NCBI GenBank assembly: GCA_033065855.1 | Contig: JAVXUO010001386.1 | Span: forward strand, 1 to 64,000 | From: Escallonia rubra | Taxonomy: Eukaryota; Streptophyta; Magnoliopsida; Escalloniales; Escalloniaceae | Reading direction: 5' to 3' | Length of the DNA stretch: 64,000 nucleotides | The notes under the pieces: generated by a model | What the model was told of the DNA's origin: nothing | Seen by the model: only the letters and a program-made list of their open reading frames with translations | The model's database searches: none | Shown here: one piece after another, positions 22,274 through 35,164 of the stretch | Layout of the letters: each line of letters begins with the position of its first letter | Numbering within the stretch: the first letter of the stretch is position 1 | Program-made: the position numbers and the translations under genes

Positions 22274-22523
22274 TAGAATTAAGGAAAAAGGCAAGAGGTG
22301 TAGAGAAAAGTGTTGCAATGTCATATCAAAAGGAATTTACCAAATTGCGATAACGGTGCAACCAAAACTTTATCAATTGCCTGTGGTCGCAATATAAATT
22401 TGTCCTAGAATGGCATTAGCTACTACTGTAATTCTAGATTGCCCCGAACCGGCATGACACCTGCTTGAAGACGTATACACAACATATGGACGAAAAAAGA
22501 CATAAATTCTTCAGGATATGTAC

Positions 22524-22620
22524 CTCGCCAGCGGCATCGTGCCACTGCACATGGCCTTCCGGCTGGTGCTGCAACAGATGTTAGCCGGAATCGTTACCGG
22601 ACCTTTTGCTGCTTGTTGAT
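22524..22620 (-). pseudogene. Decayed copy of YJU2 exon 1
   Basis: Read on the minus strand, the sequence aligns with the 3' two-thirds of YJU2 exon 1: AACAAGCAGCAAAAGGTCCG against the QQIKVR codons, GCTAACATCTGTTGCAGCACC against the MSIRCNTC codons, then GGCGAGGTACAT identical to the parent exon end and splice donor. About 24 bases are deleted before the donor and a stop (TAA) replaces part of the MML codons. The four-cysteine zinc site cannot form. It is a relic and not a second gene. Confidence 0.68.
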
Positions 22621-22653
22621 CACACACAAAAAAAAGATGTGTAAAAGAAAATT

Positions 22654-22725
22654 TCCGTTGCCGGGACTTGAACCCGGGTCTCTCGGGTGAGAGCCGAGTA
22701 TCCTGACCAACTAGACTACAACGGA
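22654..22725 (-). tRNA. tRNA-Glu (anticodon CTC)
   Basis: The 72-nt minus-strand sequence folds as a complete cloverleaf: acceptor stem TCCGTTG/CAACGGA, D-arm with GTCTAGTTGGTCAGGA (box A), anticodon stem CTCGG/CCGAG with loop holding CTC, T-arm CCGGGTTCAAGTCCCGG (box B). A TTTT run a few bases downstream serves as the RNA polymerase III stop. There is no intron and no CCA encoded, as is normal for nuclear genes. Confidence 0.97.
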
Positions 22726-23065
22726 TTTGTTGTTCTGCTTTCTATTTTCTTTTTTAAAATTATAAATATAACATCACCCGGAAACAAGTAACAAAGTTCA
22801 AAATCTAAACATCATCTCCTTATAAGTTCACCTTTTGCAAGATTCACACATTATTGTTGTCTTTTGAAAGTTCAATTCGACTTCAAATTTAAAGAGTGGG
22901 AATTGAATCAAAAAGTGAATGATGCAATTCCAACCACTGCTCGATCACGTCACGAATTTAGATACTAGAATTCAAGCCTAATTTTACGAGTTAGGTTTTA
23001 TAGTGGTTGAGAATACATACAATACATAGGTCGCTCTGATTGTCCTAAACTAGCAACCATTAGAG
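22726..23065. other. No gene recognised
   Basis: AT-rich spacer upstream of the tRNA gene; nothing supported. Confidence 0.4.
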
Positions 23066-23906
23066 TATGGTTGCAAACGAACCGAGGTTTTCGTGAACAA
23101 GCTCGTACAATGTTCATTAAAAGCTTGTCAATAGTTGTTCATTAAACAATCAAGTCAAACTTGAACAAAAAAATTGAGTTCGGTTAATAAACGAATCGAA
23201 CACGAACAACCGAAATTGTTCATGAACAAGCTCGTATATTCATAAGTCCAATTGTTGGCACAATTAGTCGATAAGCCGAATTTAGATAGCCCCGAAGCCC
23301 AAAGCAAACCTAGACCTAAACACTTACCTATTTCTAATCGCATAAAAGGAGCCAAAGTTTGTTCGCATGAAAACACTCACCGACAAAAGAGGAGGCTAAA
23401 AGGAGGACTTCGGTGACGAAAAGGTGACGTTTAATCTGTTGTATTGTGAAGGTTTGAAGGCGCAGATCCCATTAATGACATCTTCATATTGAAGCCTCGA
23501 AGGTTCATATCACAACCATGTCCTTTCTTCTGATTTAATAAAATTGGTCAAATCTTACGTCTAGCTTTTGTTGTTTTAGGCACTTTTTTTAGTCAGCAAT
23601 AAGAATTAGTGCTTTTGTTTTGTAAAATATTGGGTTTAACTTCTTGATTTTTCTTTTCTTGAATTCCTTTTTTACGGGCTGAACCGAGCTTTGCTCATGT
23701 GCGCATAAATTTTGAGAACAGATTTGGAATTTGTGATGAACATGAGCCGAGCTTTGCTCAGGCCCCCATATTTTTTGCAAACATGAGTTCAAGCATGGAT
23801 TTGAAATTCGTGACGACCACGAGCCGAGTTTGAACATTGTCAAAACAATCAAACACCAGTTCGAGCTCCGCTAAACGAGCTGAGTACTCGTTCACTTACA
23901 GTCTTA
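23066..23906. mobile_element. hAT-like non-autonomous element
   Basis: Ends TATGGTTGCAAACGAACCGAG and CTCGTTCACTTACAGTCTTA are diverged inverted repeats. Subterminal motifs GAACAAGCTCG, GAGCCGAG and CGAGCTC recur on both sides (23090-23240, 23680-23890), a style common to one plant hAT group. No target duplication is visible, so it is old. No transposase frame is seen. Confidence 0.65.
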
Positions 23907-24419
23907 CGTGAAATAACAAAGAGAAAAACTTAAATCTTTCTTGTTATCAATAGCGTTATGGGATCCGAAAGCAACACCGCGTGACAAGCTGAAGGCTCCA
24001 TTTCACCTCCATTAGCAGCAAACGATTGAAGTTTCAATTTCAAAGTCCGTCATAAATCGACCGCCACCTCGGCCAGCCAGTAAAGAATATAACCAGATGG
24101 CAGGGACGCACACGAAATCTGACTTAATGCATGTCAAAAGTTACCTACCAACCTCTAGCCAGTCAGTAGGCATTTTATCAATACTAATTTTTTCTTAAAC
24201 GAAGTTTCCTTTTTTTTTTTTTTTTTTTTTCCGGTTAAGAGTTTCACTCTAGTGATACAAAAAAAATCCAAATAACAAAATCATAAGCACAGCAAAAGAC
24301 AGCAAAAATCCAAATAACAAAAATCCAAATATCTATTGGTTACAATGACAGCAAAAGATCTGTTGAAAATGGAAATTTTATACTGTAAATGAAGCCTTGT
24401 GTTTGTCATGGTTTTTGCA
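23907..24419. other. No gene recognised
   Basis: AT-rich spacer with a 22-base T run at about 24209-24230 and a short internal repeat of AAAAATCCAAATAACAAAA (about 24265 and 24305). Confidence 0.4.
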
Positions 24420-24531
24420 GTTCCTTTCACTAGGGTTTAGCGCATTAGCACAGCACCTTCAATTAGCTCACAGGATCAAGCCTCATCGAATTCCACAGCT
24501 CGGTAAGACTATTTGTGTATCGACGATATCA

Positions 24532-24726
24532 GTGTGCTTGTGGTCTGTTTCATAATATTTGTTCTCTTTGACTTTATGCGAATGTCAAGATAAGAATTTG
24601 AAAGTTAATGTGTTGAAGTGAACCCAAATTGTGTTACACCGGGTCAAAAACAACAAGTAAAGTGAATACTAATCCAGGAACTTGTGAAAAGACTAAGGGG
24701 AGAGGAACTTTGAAATGGAGGGAGTA
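24532..24726. mobile_element. Stowaway-like MITE in the TyrRS pseudogene
   Basis: The right end GAAATGGAGGGAGTA and the left body TGTTTCATAATATTTGTTCT then CTTTGACTTTATG match the common Stowaway consensus. The left terminus itself is worn. It lies in the intron before the first coding block. Confidence 0.6.
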
Positions 24727-27700
24727 TTTTGTGTAGTGGCATGTGTTTACTGACAAGTGACAATTGTTGCAAATAGGTTGAGTGTGGAAGAGAAGTTCAG
24801 GATAGTGACGAGTGTTGGGAGGAATGCATACAGGAAGATGAGTTGATGAATCTTCTGACCAAGAAGCCCCAACCCATATTCTACGATGGGTCCGATCCAT
24901 CAGGTAGAATGCGCATAGCTCAGGTTTGTATATTTTAAAATTTTGAGATTCCGATCCGTCCTTCAGTAACTTGGGGTTCATCTTCAGAGACAATTGCGTT
25001 TGTTGTAAATTTTGGTGCTTGCTGTTTTTTGTAGATTAGTTTAATTGGTCCCTGAATATGAAGAGTTCAACAAATTGAGAGTCGTATTACGGTGGTTCGA
25101 GTGGGGAACATATTATATATTCAATCCTCACCTTATAGCTGCAATGTGTTCATGTGCATTATACCATATCATGTTCTTCTCGCGTAACACAGACGCAAAA
25201 AATTCTTTTGCCTTTTTTTTTTTTGTCTTTCTATTCTAACTTTATTTATCATTAATTTATTTTCAAATTCTTGAAAACCTTTTGGTGTTGATTCAGCAGG
25301 TAAGTTTTTTGCCCTTTACAGATTATGGAGTATTTCGTGATTAATTCTTAGATGGACTCGCAAGAACTCACCTAGCGACAAGGTGCATTCTCAACCTCCG
25401 GTCGAGTACTCTTTGGATGCCCTGAAAATTCCTCCAACTTTACCCTAACGATTGCCGTCTTTTTAATTGTAGAGTGGTCTATGCCCTGAAAATTCCATTT
25501 TTTTATCTGCAAAGTTCAACGAAACATATTAACCAATTTGCGCGCTTTTTGGATTCTTAGTGAACCAGTTATAAGGATTGATCTCTTAAGTAGCCATTTT
25601 TCAAAGTTTTAACCTTAAACCTTTAATATTGTAGTTGAGACTTCATGGTACTTGTGGCAGAATCAACTTTTGTGGGGTAACAAAGAAACTGCCTGCATTT
25701 GTTGTAACCGGAGATTATTGTAAATTGTATGCGTAAGGACTACCCCTCGTTCTCTTTTTAAGCAGAACTTATCTCTTTTAATTGCTAAACAGGGTGTTAT
25801 GAAGACAATCAATGTGAACAAACTAACTTCTGCTGGTTGCAAAGTAAAAATCTGGATAGCCGACTGGTTTGCACAGCTAAACAACAAAATGCGGGGAGAC
25901 TTGAACAAAATCCAAACTGTTGGACGTTACTTCATTGAGATGTGGAAAGCCATGCGGATGAAGCTGGAAGGAGGTCACGTAGAGTTTTTGTGATCTTCTG
26001 AGGAACTCAATTCTCCTGCACATGAATATTGGCCTTTGGTAATGGACAAAGCTTGGACGAACAAGCTTTCTAAGATACTTAGGTATGGGTTTATAAGTGA
26101 AATTAGTTCTTGGTGAGATGTTGTTGCTTCAAGGAGAATTTAGAGCATGTGATCGTCTCTTTCAGGTGTGTTCAGATTATGGGGCGCAGTGAGTTGGATG
26201 AGTTGACGGCAGCCCAAATATTCTACCCGTGCATGCAGTGTGCAGACTGCAGATATATTTTTCCTTGAGGTAGTTTTACTTCCATATTGGGAACTAACGT
26301 ATATGACGTTTTACATCTTGGGTAGACAATAGACATTGGGGTGAATCGTGTTTGAAGCTGTTCCTTAAATCTTAGATAGAGTATAGGAGGACGATGTGGC
26401 TACTTTATCATTGCTGCATGTAGATAATTTATTCAGAAATATCTCTATATTGCATACTTCATTTTCTGCTGTTATGCGCATTCATAGATAACTAGTCAAG
26501 AAACAGTGGAGAGATTAGCACCAGACACTGATTAGCACACCTAAGTGAGATTTTTAAATTTTTATTTAGTTTCGGGTTCACTTATGATTGGAAGCAAGAA
26601 CAGTTCCTTTCTCCCGATGCATTAGCATTGAAACATGTTAGATGAAATTCATTCAGCAGAACTATTGAATATCAAATTTGAAAGTCTCTGTGTATTGTTA
26701 ATGGAGAAATTGGCTTAACCGAATGATTTCAATTACGTCTAGTATGAGGAGTTTCTTCTCTAGATTATGTCCTTGAGTTTCATTTTAGATAAGCTTTAAA
26801 TTTGGGTGGGATTATGTAAACATGGGATTGGGATATTTTCTAGTTTACTACTTTTAGGTGCATTATTTGTGGTATTGTCCTTGAGTGAAGCTGTATAATC
26901 AGTACCAAGGCCAATGTCATTGGCCTGCGGGTGTCGCAGATATTTTTTTTTTTTTTTTTGGGGGGGGGGGGGCTTGATTTTGTCATGGCAGTGAGGTTTT
27001 GGAGACCCTGGGGGTGGGGGTGGTCATGCTCGATGCTCTACTCAACGTTTGGAGAGAATGAATGCGGTGAGCATGGACAAATAAGGCTTTGGATGATAAG
27101 TGGGTTGTTGGGTATTAGAGCAGAAAATGTCTATTATGCTATTGAAGAACCAGATTTTAGTACCTTAAATGCAGTGATTAGGTTTGGGTAGTTATGGCTG
27201 TCAGATGGGGCATGTTATGGTAGGGCAGTGTTGTGCGATGCGTTCTCTCCTGAGATTCTCTTAAGGCTATAGCTTTTGTGTCCATGTTTGTGGCCGAAAT
27301 GGGGAAGAGTTTATGATGCTATGCAATCACAATGTACGCTGCGATTCGGTTAATGCCTTGGTAAGATGTGCACGTATTTTGAGTTAAATATTAGAACTCT
27401 CCAATGGGGACTACATATACATAATGTTTACTGGTGATTTAGATAAAGAAAGCACGTGAATTCAGGCAGTTGTTGAGTTAATGGATCTAAGAAGCGAGTT
27501 TTGGAGTTGCGTAAGATAAATGTAAGTATATGGTGACCCTGCTTTTTTTTTTTTCTTTGAGTTGGGAGTATAGTTGAAACCCTGTTCCTTCTGTGTTGGG
27601 ATTTGTTTATATTTTCTCAGTATGATCCTGAGTTGCTATTAAAGTATAAGCACAGAATAGAAATAACGTTGATCTTGATCTTTCTGATAAGTTACTATTA

Positions 27701-28001
27701 CCTTGTGTAGTAGGTATCAAGGAGTGGTTTAGTACATGAACCCTCCCCAGACCTTGCAATAGCGAAGGCGTCATGCACTGGGCCAACCTTTTAGGGTCTG
27801 TTACTTCTTGTTTTCACTCACAGAAAGTGTTATAATGAATAGGCTGACATATGCGTTGGGCATGTATTGAGGAAAGTGAATGTAGTTGCAAGAGAGAGTT
27901 GTGACGACATCAAGATGAAAACAAGCCTTTCATATTCTCTCACTGTATGCTCCTTCTGAGTCCTAACTTCATCCCTGAGTTGATCGTTTCCCTAATTCTG
28001 A

Positions 28002-28205
28002 TTTTTTTTTTTTTTTGGTTAGACCACCCGGTTTCCGGACACCATATTGGAAGCCGACTAATCCGGGTTCGAGCCGGGCAGGACCACATGGGCGGCAAAG
28101 CTCTCACAACCAAGTTTTAACGCAGCTGCATTCCCAGGGCTCGAACACGAGACCTCTGGTTAAGCTAGGACAACCTTTTACCAGTTGACCTACGCGCTTG
28201 GTGGG
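28002..28205 (-). mobile_element. tRNA-derived SINE, full-length copy
   Basis: On the minus strand it opens near 28205 with a tRNA-like head: box A TAGGTCAACTGGTAAAAGG and box B GTGTTCGAGCCC, followed by a family body (GCTTTGCCGCCCATGTGGTC, GGATTAGTCGGCTTCC, GGTGTCCGG) and a 15-base A tail against the left flank. Length about 205 bases is typical of plant SINEs. It is inserted in an intron of the TyrRS pseudogene. No clear target duplication was identified. Confidence 0.8.
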
Positions 28206-28905
28206 TATTTTGAAACACTGATATGCCTCCTGGTTTGCAGCAAGGGCAGGAGAAGATGTCGAAGACTGACCCATCATGTTCCATTTTTATGGCAGACACA
28301 GAGGTAGTATTTGGAAATATTAATCAGTTATTATGTGTTCATTGGAACTGTGTGTAATGGAAATAATGCCATAGTTATGATGCAATTGTGCTATAATCTG
28401 TAGGCAGATGTAAAGGTAAAAATAAAAAAGGCTTACTGCCCTCCAAAGGTTATTCAAGGGAATCCGTGTCTGGATTACATTATATTTATTGTATTCCCTT
28501 GGTCTCATTAGTTCAAGGTTGAACGAGGACCAGACAATGGGTGTGAATGAGTGAGTTCTGTTGAGTTTTCACGACCCCTGGCCTCTCCCCTCGTGGTTTT
28601 TTAATTATAAATCCAAGCGTGTCTCAGCTTCTTTGATGAATCATGTATATTCCTGTGTGTTTAAAAATGATCTTTACCAGTTTGAAGAATTGATTGCAGA
28701 TTATAAAAACGGGGGGAATTGCATCCCAGTGACTTGAAACCTGCTCTATGAAAAGCGTTAAATATGATATTGCATGTATACTGTTTTTCTTCTATAATCG
28801 TGTATTAGTCAAGTGCAGTGACCACTTTCAGATTGCGAGGTATTGTTTTGAGGTGTACTCTGGTCTTTAAAATGAACTATATTCTACACCTTTTTTTGTC
28901 TGATG

Positions 28906-28931
28906 TTGCTCTCTCTCTCTCTCTCTCTCAT
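28906..28931. repeat. (CT)n microsatellite
   Basis: About ten to eleven uninterrupted CT dinucleotides inside the TyrRS pseudogene. Confidence 0.95.
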
Positions 28932-29405
28932 GCATACGAACAAGCTTTTTCCAGTTTAGTGTTGTTTTTGGCATCTTTTATTACAAGAGGAAGGAATAAC
29001 GTCCCTTGTTTATGATAGATGGTCTTTTTTTTTTCCTCCTTTTTTTCTTATTTGGATAATTTTTTGGCATAAAGCATGCGGCCATTTTCATGCAAGTCTT
29101 ATACAAACTTCAGGATTTGGCAAGGCCGAGTAAGACATCCCTAACCAAAAAAACCATATGTTAAATTTCCGTGTTCAAGCCTTTTTTCTGTTGCCATAGA
29201 TGCATCCTCTCTATATATGGTATCAAATTGGGCGGTTGGCTCAGTGGGTCTGTGGCATGTATGCATGGAGGAATGAGTTAGCACTGCAATCCTTCCCCTT
29301 ATTCATTATCTGGATGCTAATGTTAGACGTCCTTGTGTGCAGCCTGTGCGTGATCATTTTAAAAATTATGCTACCCCTAAGGAAGCTAATGAAGAGGGTA
29401 GAGGT

Positions 29406-30794
29406 ATGGGTTATCTGGTTGCATCATGCTTATCCCAGATTAGGCCCCTTATTCATTCTAGTTGACATTCAAAGATCATAGTTCGTCTCAAGTCTCAGTG
29501 TCATAAGTCTCAGTGGCCATTATCGCCCCTTATCCCACGACCTCCTTGCCCATCCCCTCCTGCAGTGTCATAAGTCTCAGTGGCCATTATCTGTTATTAT
29601 GCAGGGTTACAAAGTCACCAGATGATGGACAATGAAATGTGGAGACTTTCCTCTTGCCAGTGATGGCTCAACAATGGAGCAACCTGAATTTTGTTATCTT
29701 GGCCCTGCTGTCTCAACATTGTAACAATCTGAATTTTGTTCTTTTGAATTACAAAATTTGGGGGTTTTGAATTTCTTCGATTTGGTAATAAAGTTTGCAA
29801 TTATGCTATAAGATGATTGATCACGAGAATGAGCATTATGGCACTTAAACAGTAACCTGGACTAGACTAACATACCTGCTCTCATGTACTTTAATTGCAG
29901 ACAACTCCATTATTATCATAACTACTTTCTGTATATTTTTTTTTCCCTCTCTAAATCCATTTACAAGTGTACTTGTTGACAAGTATTTCTTTTGATTTGT
30001 CTGGAATCCGGCTGCTAACCACCAATGCACCATAAGGCCACCAGATGCTCTCGGTTGTTGGGCATAGACTGAGAGAGAGAGAGTTTACCCTTGGACTTTG
30101 CTCTTGGCAGTGCTTCTACCGAAAATTTTGAGACGAAGCCACTTGGCCCCTGTAGCAACAAAACTTACTGTAACCGTCGCTATAAGTCCAACCATATAGT
30201 GGTGAATTTAAGGGACAAGAAAGTGCTACAAAGGCCAATTGTACGCCTGATGTGCTTGTTGTAGTTACAGCAGGCGATCCTCACCTGCTTTAAATTCTAA
30301 ATGAATGTCTAGGTGCTTTAAATTCTAAATGAATGTCTAAGAAATTACTGTAATATTCAACTGAAGCACTTTTGATTCTTGAAACTAGGCCCATGCCCTA
30401 TATACAAATTTGTGATGTATATTATATCCCTTTGGGACCATTTACATTAGAAGAGTCTGGGATGAGACTGGATGGGGAGATGCACGAACCAAGCCCATGC
30501 CTACTGTCTGTGCAATTCAAGTCTCCCACAACCTTCCCATCCTTCCAATTGGAAACATTCCATAAACCATCTCAATGAGCTTCCCACTGATTGAGCTGGT
30601 ACCATGCTTTGATTGTGACACAACACTGGTGATGATGTGGAACATGTGCCAAACAATGAGGAAAAAAATGCAATTCAAGTTTAGTTTTGAATAAGCTTGT
30701 GCGAATGAGTCATCTACTTACTGAGGTGTGCGGCTAAAGATGGTGAGCGTCTCGCTCCACAAGTTTTGATGCTTGAAAATCATAAGACCACAAG
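29406..30794. other. No gene recognised
   Basis: Low-coding sequence. A 27-base phrase GTGTCATAAGTCTCAGTGGC... is repeated at about 29499 and 29566, and TGCTTTAAATTCTAAATGAATGTCTA is repeated near 30290 and 30315. Confidence 0.45.
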
Positions 30795-31303
30795 CATAGT
30801 CATTGAAGGCGCCAGGCGCAAGGTTAGTGCATCGCCTAGTCATAGGACCAACATCTTGAAAAAGGCGTGAACCTTGTGCACCTAGGCACAGGGCACTAGG
30901 CTCGCTCCAGGCATGCATCATCTATTTTACTAAAAAATCATGGTTTCCATTAGTTTTTTTTTTTTAGGTTAATTCTATGGATAAGTAGCCTTGACCAAGT
31001 AATCTCACATGATCATGATAAAAAAATGAGGTAAAAGTCAAAATGAAATAGGACATCAACCCACTTTTAGCAGATCTGATTTCTGAAATTCGGGTATCAT
31101 GCAAAAAATAGAAATCTCTGTTTGGACAAGTTTACTATAAGATCATGTTTTAGGATATTGAGGCTTCATATTGTTTAGAGGACTTTTTAGTTATATACTT
31201 TGCGTTTTGTGACCCTTGCCTTGGTTAGGTGCACACCAACGCCTTGAGCCATATTGCAGAAAAAAATTCCGCTTTATCTGCGCTTGCGTCTTTAATAACC
31301 TTG
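30795..31303. mobile_element. Worn relative of the GGCGC-type hAT element
   Basis: The left end CATAGTCATTGAAGGCGCCA and the right end TGCGTCTTTAATAACCTTG are mutated versions of the termini at 12007 and 13212. Subterminal GGCGC/GCGCC-like motifs (30805-30900, 31205-31290) are also shared. Target duplication lost; about 509 bases. It is clearly older than the YJU2 intron copy. Confidence 0.62.
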
Positions 31304-32092
31304 ACGATGGAAGGTAAGAATAAAGAAAGATGCCTTTTTGGGGACATTTTTATTTAGTTAAAGATGCATGGTATTGATCTTGCATTTGGAAAACGTTTGC
31401 AGCAGTACGTAATGCTGTTGGGTGTGTCTCGTGGGTGCTTCCTACCATCCCTACAGAAGCCTGATTAAACGTAGCAGGACGACAGTTGCCGCGCCTACTT
31501 CCAGGCCTAAACCGAGACTGACATGCATTTCTGTAACGTCTTCTCAATTCTCACTTTCAGGATACACATCAACGACTTCATTAATTTCTGCACAGCTTTA
31601 AAAGCCAGTGTTTAAGCATTTCTGTGGGTGCCCAACAACCCTCATCTTTTGAACTTTACTTTTTCTCTTAATGTTGGCTTTGGTAGGCACCGAGCCACCG
31701 ACTACTGGCGGTCGGTTACGATTGGAAGCTTTTGAGCTTTATTGTTTGTTTCACGTGAAAAATACTTAATTTTTTTACGTCCCAATGAAAGCGTACATAT
31801 TATATTGTATGGTTTTAGATCATTGATTATAATCATTTAATTATTATCGCGTTAAACAAGAAAAATTAATAGGGTAAGAGATGGACTAAGAGAGACACGG
31901 GTGTTACTATATAATATGTTCAAAAATCATAGACAGTCGGAACGATTAGTCGCGGATCATACAATATTTTTTAGGATACAAAAAACCTTTCATCATATCA
32001 CAGTGTTGCAAAAGTTGAAAGTAGGCAACATTGGTTACCATTGTTTTGTGCTCGCACTTTACTCCTATCTCTACTTGTGTCAAAATTCTCAT
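31304..32092. other. No gene recognised
   Basis: No supported coding, RNA or repeat signal. Confidence 0.4.
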
Positions 32093-32275
32093 AGCTTCTT
32101 TTGGGGTTGGAGAGTGATTAGTCCTGTAGCTCTGACTCTTTGTTATGTCCTCACAGCTTCTTTTGGGGTTGGAGAGTGATTAGTCCTGTAGCTCTGACTC
32201 TTTGTTATGTCAAATTCTCATAGCTTCTTTTGGGTTTGAGAATGGTCAGTCTTGTAGTTCTGATTCATGGAGCCT
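32093..32275. repeat. 62-bp tandem repeat, about 2.5 copies
   Basis: AGCTTCTTTTGGGGTTGGAG opens copies at 32093 and 32155 (nearly identical over 60 bases) and a diverged third at 32222. Confidence 0.9.
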
Positions 32276-32367
32276 TAATTAATTGTAACTAAATTCCCAT
32301 AAAGAAATTTTACGAAAGAACTGAGCTCGCTCGAAATATCTGCATTCTACTACAAGTTTATCTTTTT

Positions 32368-32489
32368 GTTAAACCATCAGGTATTCGGACACCACATTAG
32401 GAGCCGACTAATTTAGAATCGAATCGAACAAGACTATATGGACGACAAAACTCTTCTTACCAAATTTTTAACGCAACTGAATTCTCGTG
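32368..32489 (-). mobile_element. 5'-truncated copy of the same SINE
   Basis: AACCATCAGGTATTCGGACACC, GAGCCGACTAATTTAGAATCG and TTTTTAACGCAACTGAATTC match the body and 3' part of the SINE at 28002-28205. The tRNA-like head is missing, as in 5'-truncated retroposons. It is much more diverged than the first copy. Confidence 0.7.
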
Positions 32490-33432
32490 CTGGAAGCCAA
32501 GAAAGTTTATCTACACGCGGGGAAAGTCCTACCTAAAGCCTGAAAGCCAATTAAGCCGGCCAAAAAGGCTGAGAAAGTAATTTCACTCCTCAAAAAGTGG
32601 CAGCCATTTGTTCACGTGATCCTTATTTTCAATGGATTTGACACTTTCGGCTTGGCTAGCTGCTAGCTATAGGGATTTAGGACATAAACTATCCGACTTT
32701 GCTTCCTTTGAAAAGGGCTTGCTGGCATATTGGTTAGGCATGTTTTTCAAACCGGCAATGATTTTTTTAAGGGATAATGTATAGCAGATTGAAGCGGGCG
32801 GCATTAATGCTCAAAAGCTGATACTGCTTTGACGGAAACCATTTCAACTTTGGCACAGAAAGTAGCCAGATTAAAGTACTTGAAACTCGCTAGAGCTTTC
32901 GGATGGGCACTGTTGCATTGGTGTTATTCAATCAAAGTAAGTCAAGAGAACCATAAAAGCACTTTTTGGATTGATATCTTTCACTTAAAGAATGAGGCCG
33001 CTGCTTTTGCCAGTTTGATCTGACCCTCATCGAGAGAGGAGATAGACTTGAGGAAGATACCCAAAGTTGCATTTCTTCAAATCAAGCACTGATTTTGTTT
33101 TATATTCCAATGGCTTGATGAATTGTTTGGGAGCCAAATGTTTGGATGCAAGTTGGAGTCGGATATTGGAGTAAATAAGATGAAGTACAACTTCAAATCT
33201 ATCATTTAAGCTTCTAGTAGATCAAGTAGCAAGAAAGTTGAAGAGGATTATGAGAACATGACTTGTATATCAAGAAGAAAGGTAAGAAGTTACATGAGTA
33301 TCAAAAGAGAAAAGAATACAAAGCTTTCAATCTATGGGAAATCTTCAATCAGCTAGCTAGCCTAAAACCTAATTTTTTGAGTTTCTGATATCACCATTTT
33401 GCCTAACAAGGTGGGGGACTTGAGGGGAAGCC
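32490..33432. other. GA2ox 3' flank, no other gene recognised
   Basis: The part nearest 33433 is the probable 3' UTR of the gibberellin oxidase. A 64-codon frame at 32829-33023 is unrecognised and too short to call. Confidence 0.45.
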
Positions 33433-35004
<1,572 letters not shown>

Positions 35005-35155
35005 GGTCGGAGAAATCGAGGCTTTAGGGTTTGGATAGAGAGGATTGGTATTATGGGGTGTTACTTTGATTAAATGGGAGCTTCTGAAGTGACAGAAAAA
35101 TGGGTGAGTCGGTCTAGAGAGGCATATGAACACATGGCTTTGAAGTTCTGCTTGG

Positions 35156-35164
35156 CTATTTATA
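35156..35164 (-). promoter_or_regulatory. TATA box of the GA2ox gene
   Basis: Minus-strand TATAAATAG lies about 150 bases upstream of the ATG. A transcript starting about 25-30 bases downstream would carry a leader near 125 bases with a minimal upstream ORF (ATG at 35125, M-P-L-stop) and possibly an 18-codon one starting at 35135. Confidence 0.7.

Larger units (their letters stand above)
21290..22523 (-). pseudogene. Duplicate of YJU2 intron 1 (non-coding part)
   Basis: The segment around 21300-21345 (GCTTAAG...GCGAAAGCTACCTAAGGGTGCAC) aligns with 13378-13425 of YJU2 intron 1. Weaker matches follow in the same order, such as the CTC(T/A)ACAAGAAT phrase at 21924 and 13996. Order and orientation match the parent, and the pseudo-exon follows at the expected side. 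It has been disturbed by a 76-bp tandem duplication and a Stowaway MITE. Confidence 0.55.
24420..29405 (+). pseudogene. Cytoplasmic tyrosyl-tRNA synthetase pseudogene with introns
   Basis: Exon-like blocks in the correct order match the plant cytoplasmic TyrRS (charges tRNA-Tyr). 24777-24923: EEKFRIVTSVG, then after a one-base deletion EDELMNLLTKKPQPIFYDG and SDPSGRMRIAQ, where the HIGH-motif histidine is Arg. 25793-26082: GVMKTINVNKLTSAGCKVK, IWIADWFAQLNNK, then TGA in place of Trp (25991-25993), then EYWPLVMD and NKLSKILR. 26166-26269: IMGRSELDELTAAQIFYPCM, with a 7-base duplication in CAD-IFFLE. About 27466-27520: a worn CQLGMDQRK block. 28241-28303: QGQEKMSKTDPS (KMSKS motif, last Ser to Thr). 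From 28404: ADVKVKIKKAYCPPKV and GNPCLDYI. 29342-29405: PVRDHFKN and a frameshifted tail. Splice sites are mostly kept, so it is a DNA-level duplicate. The lesions rule out a normal enzyme. Confidence 0.85.

Noticed and set aside
28141-28205. Possible tRNA gene on the minus strand
   Set aside because: Box A and box B are present but no complete cloverleaf forms, and the sequence continues into a SINE body with an A tail.
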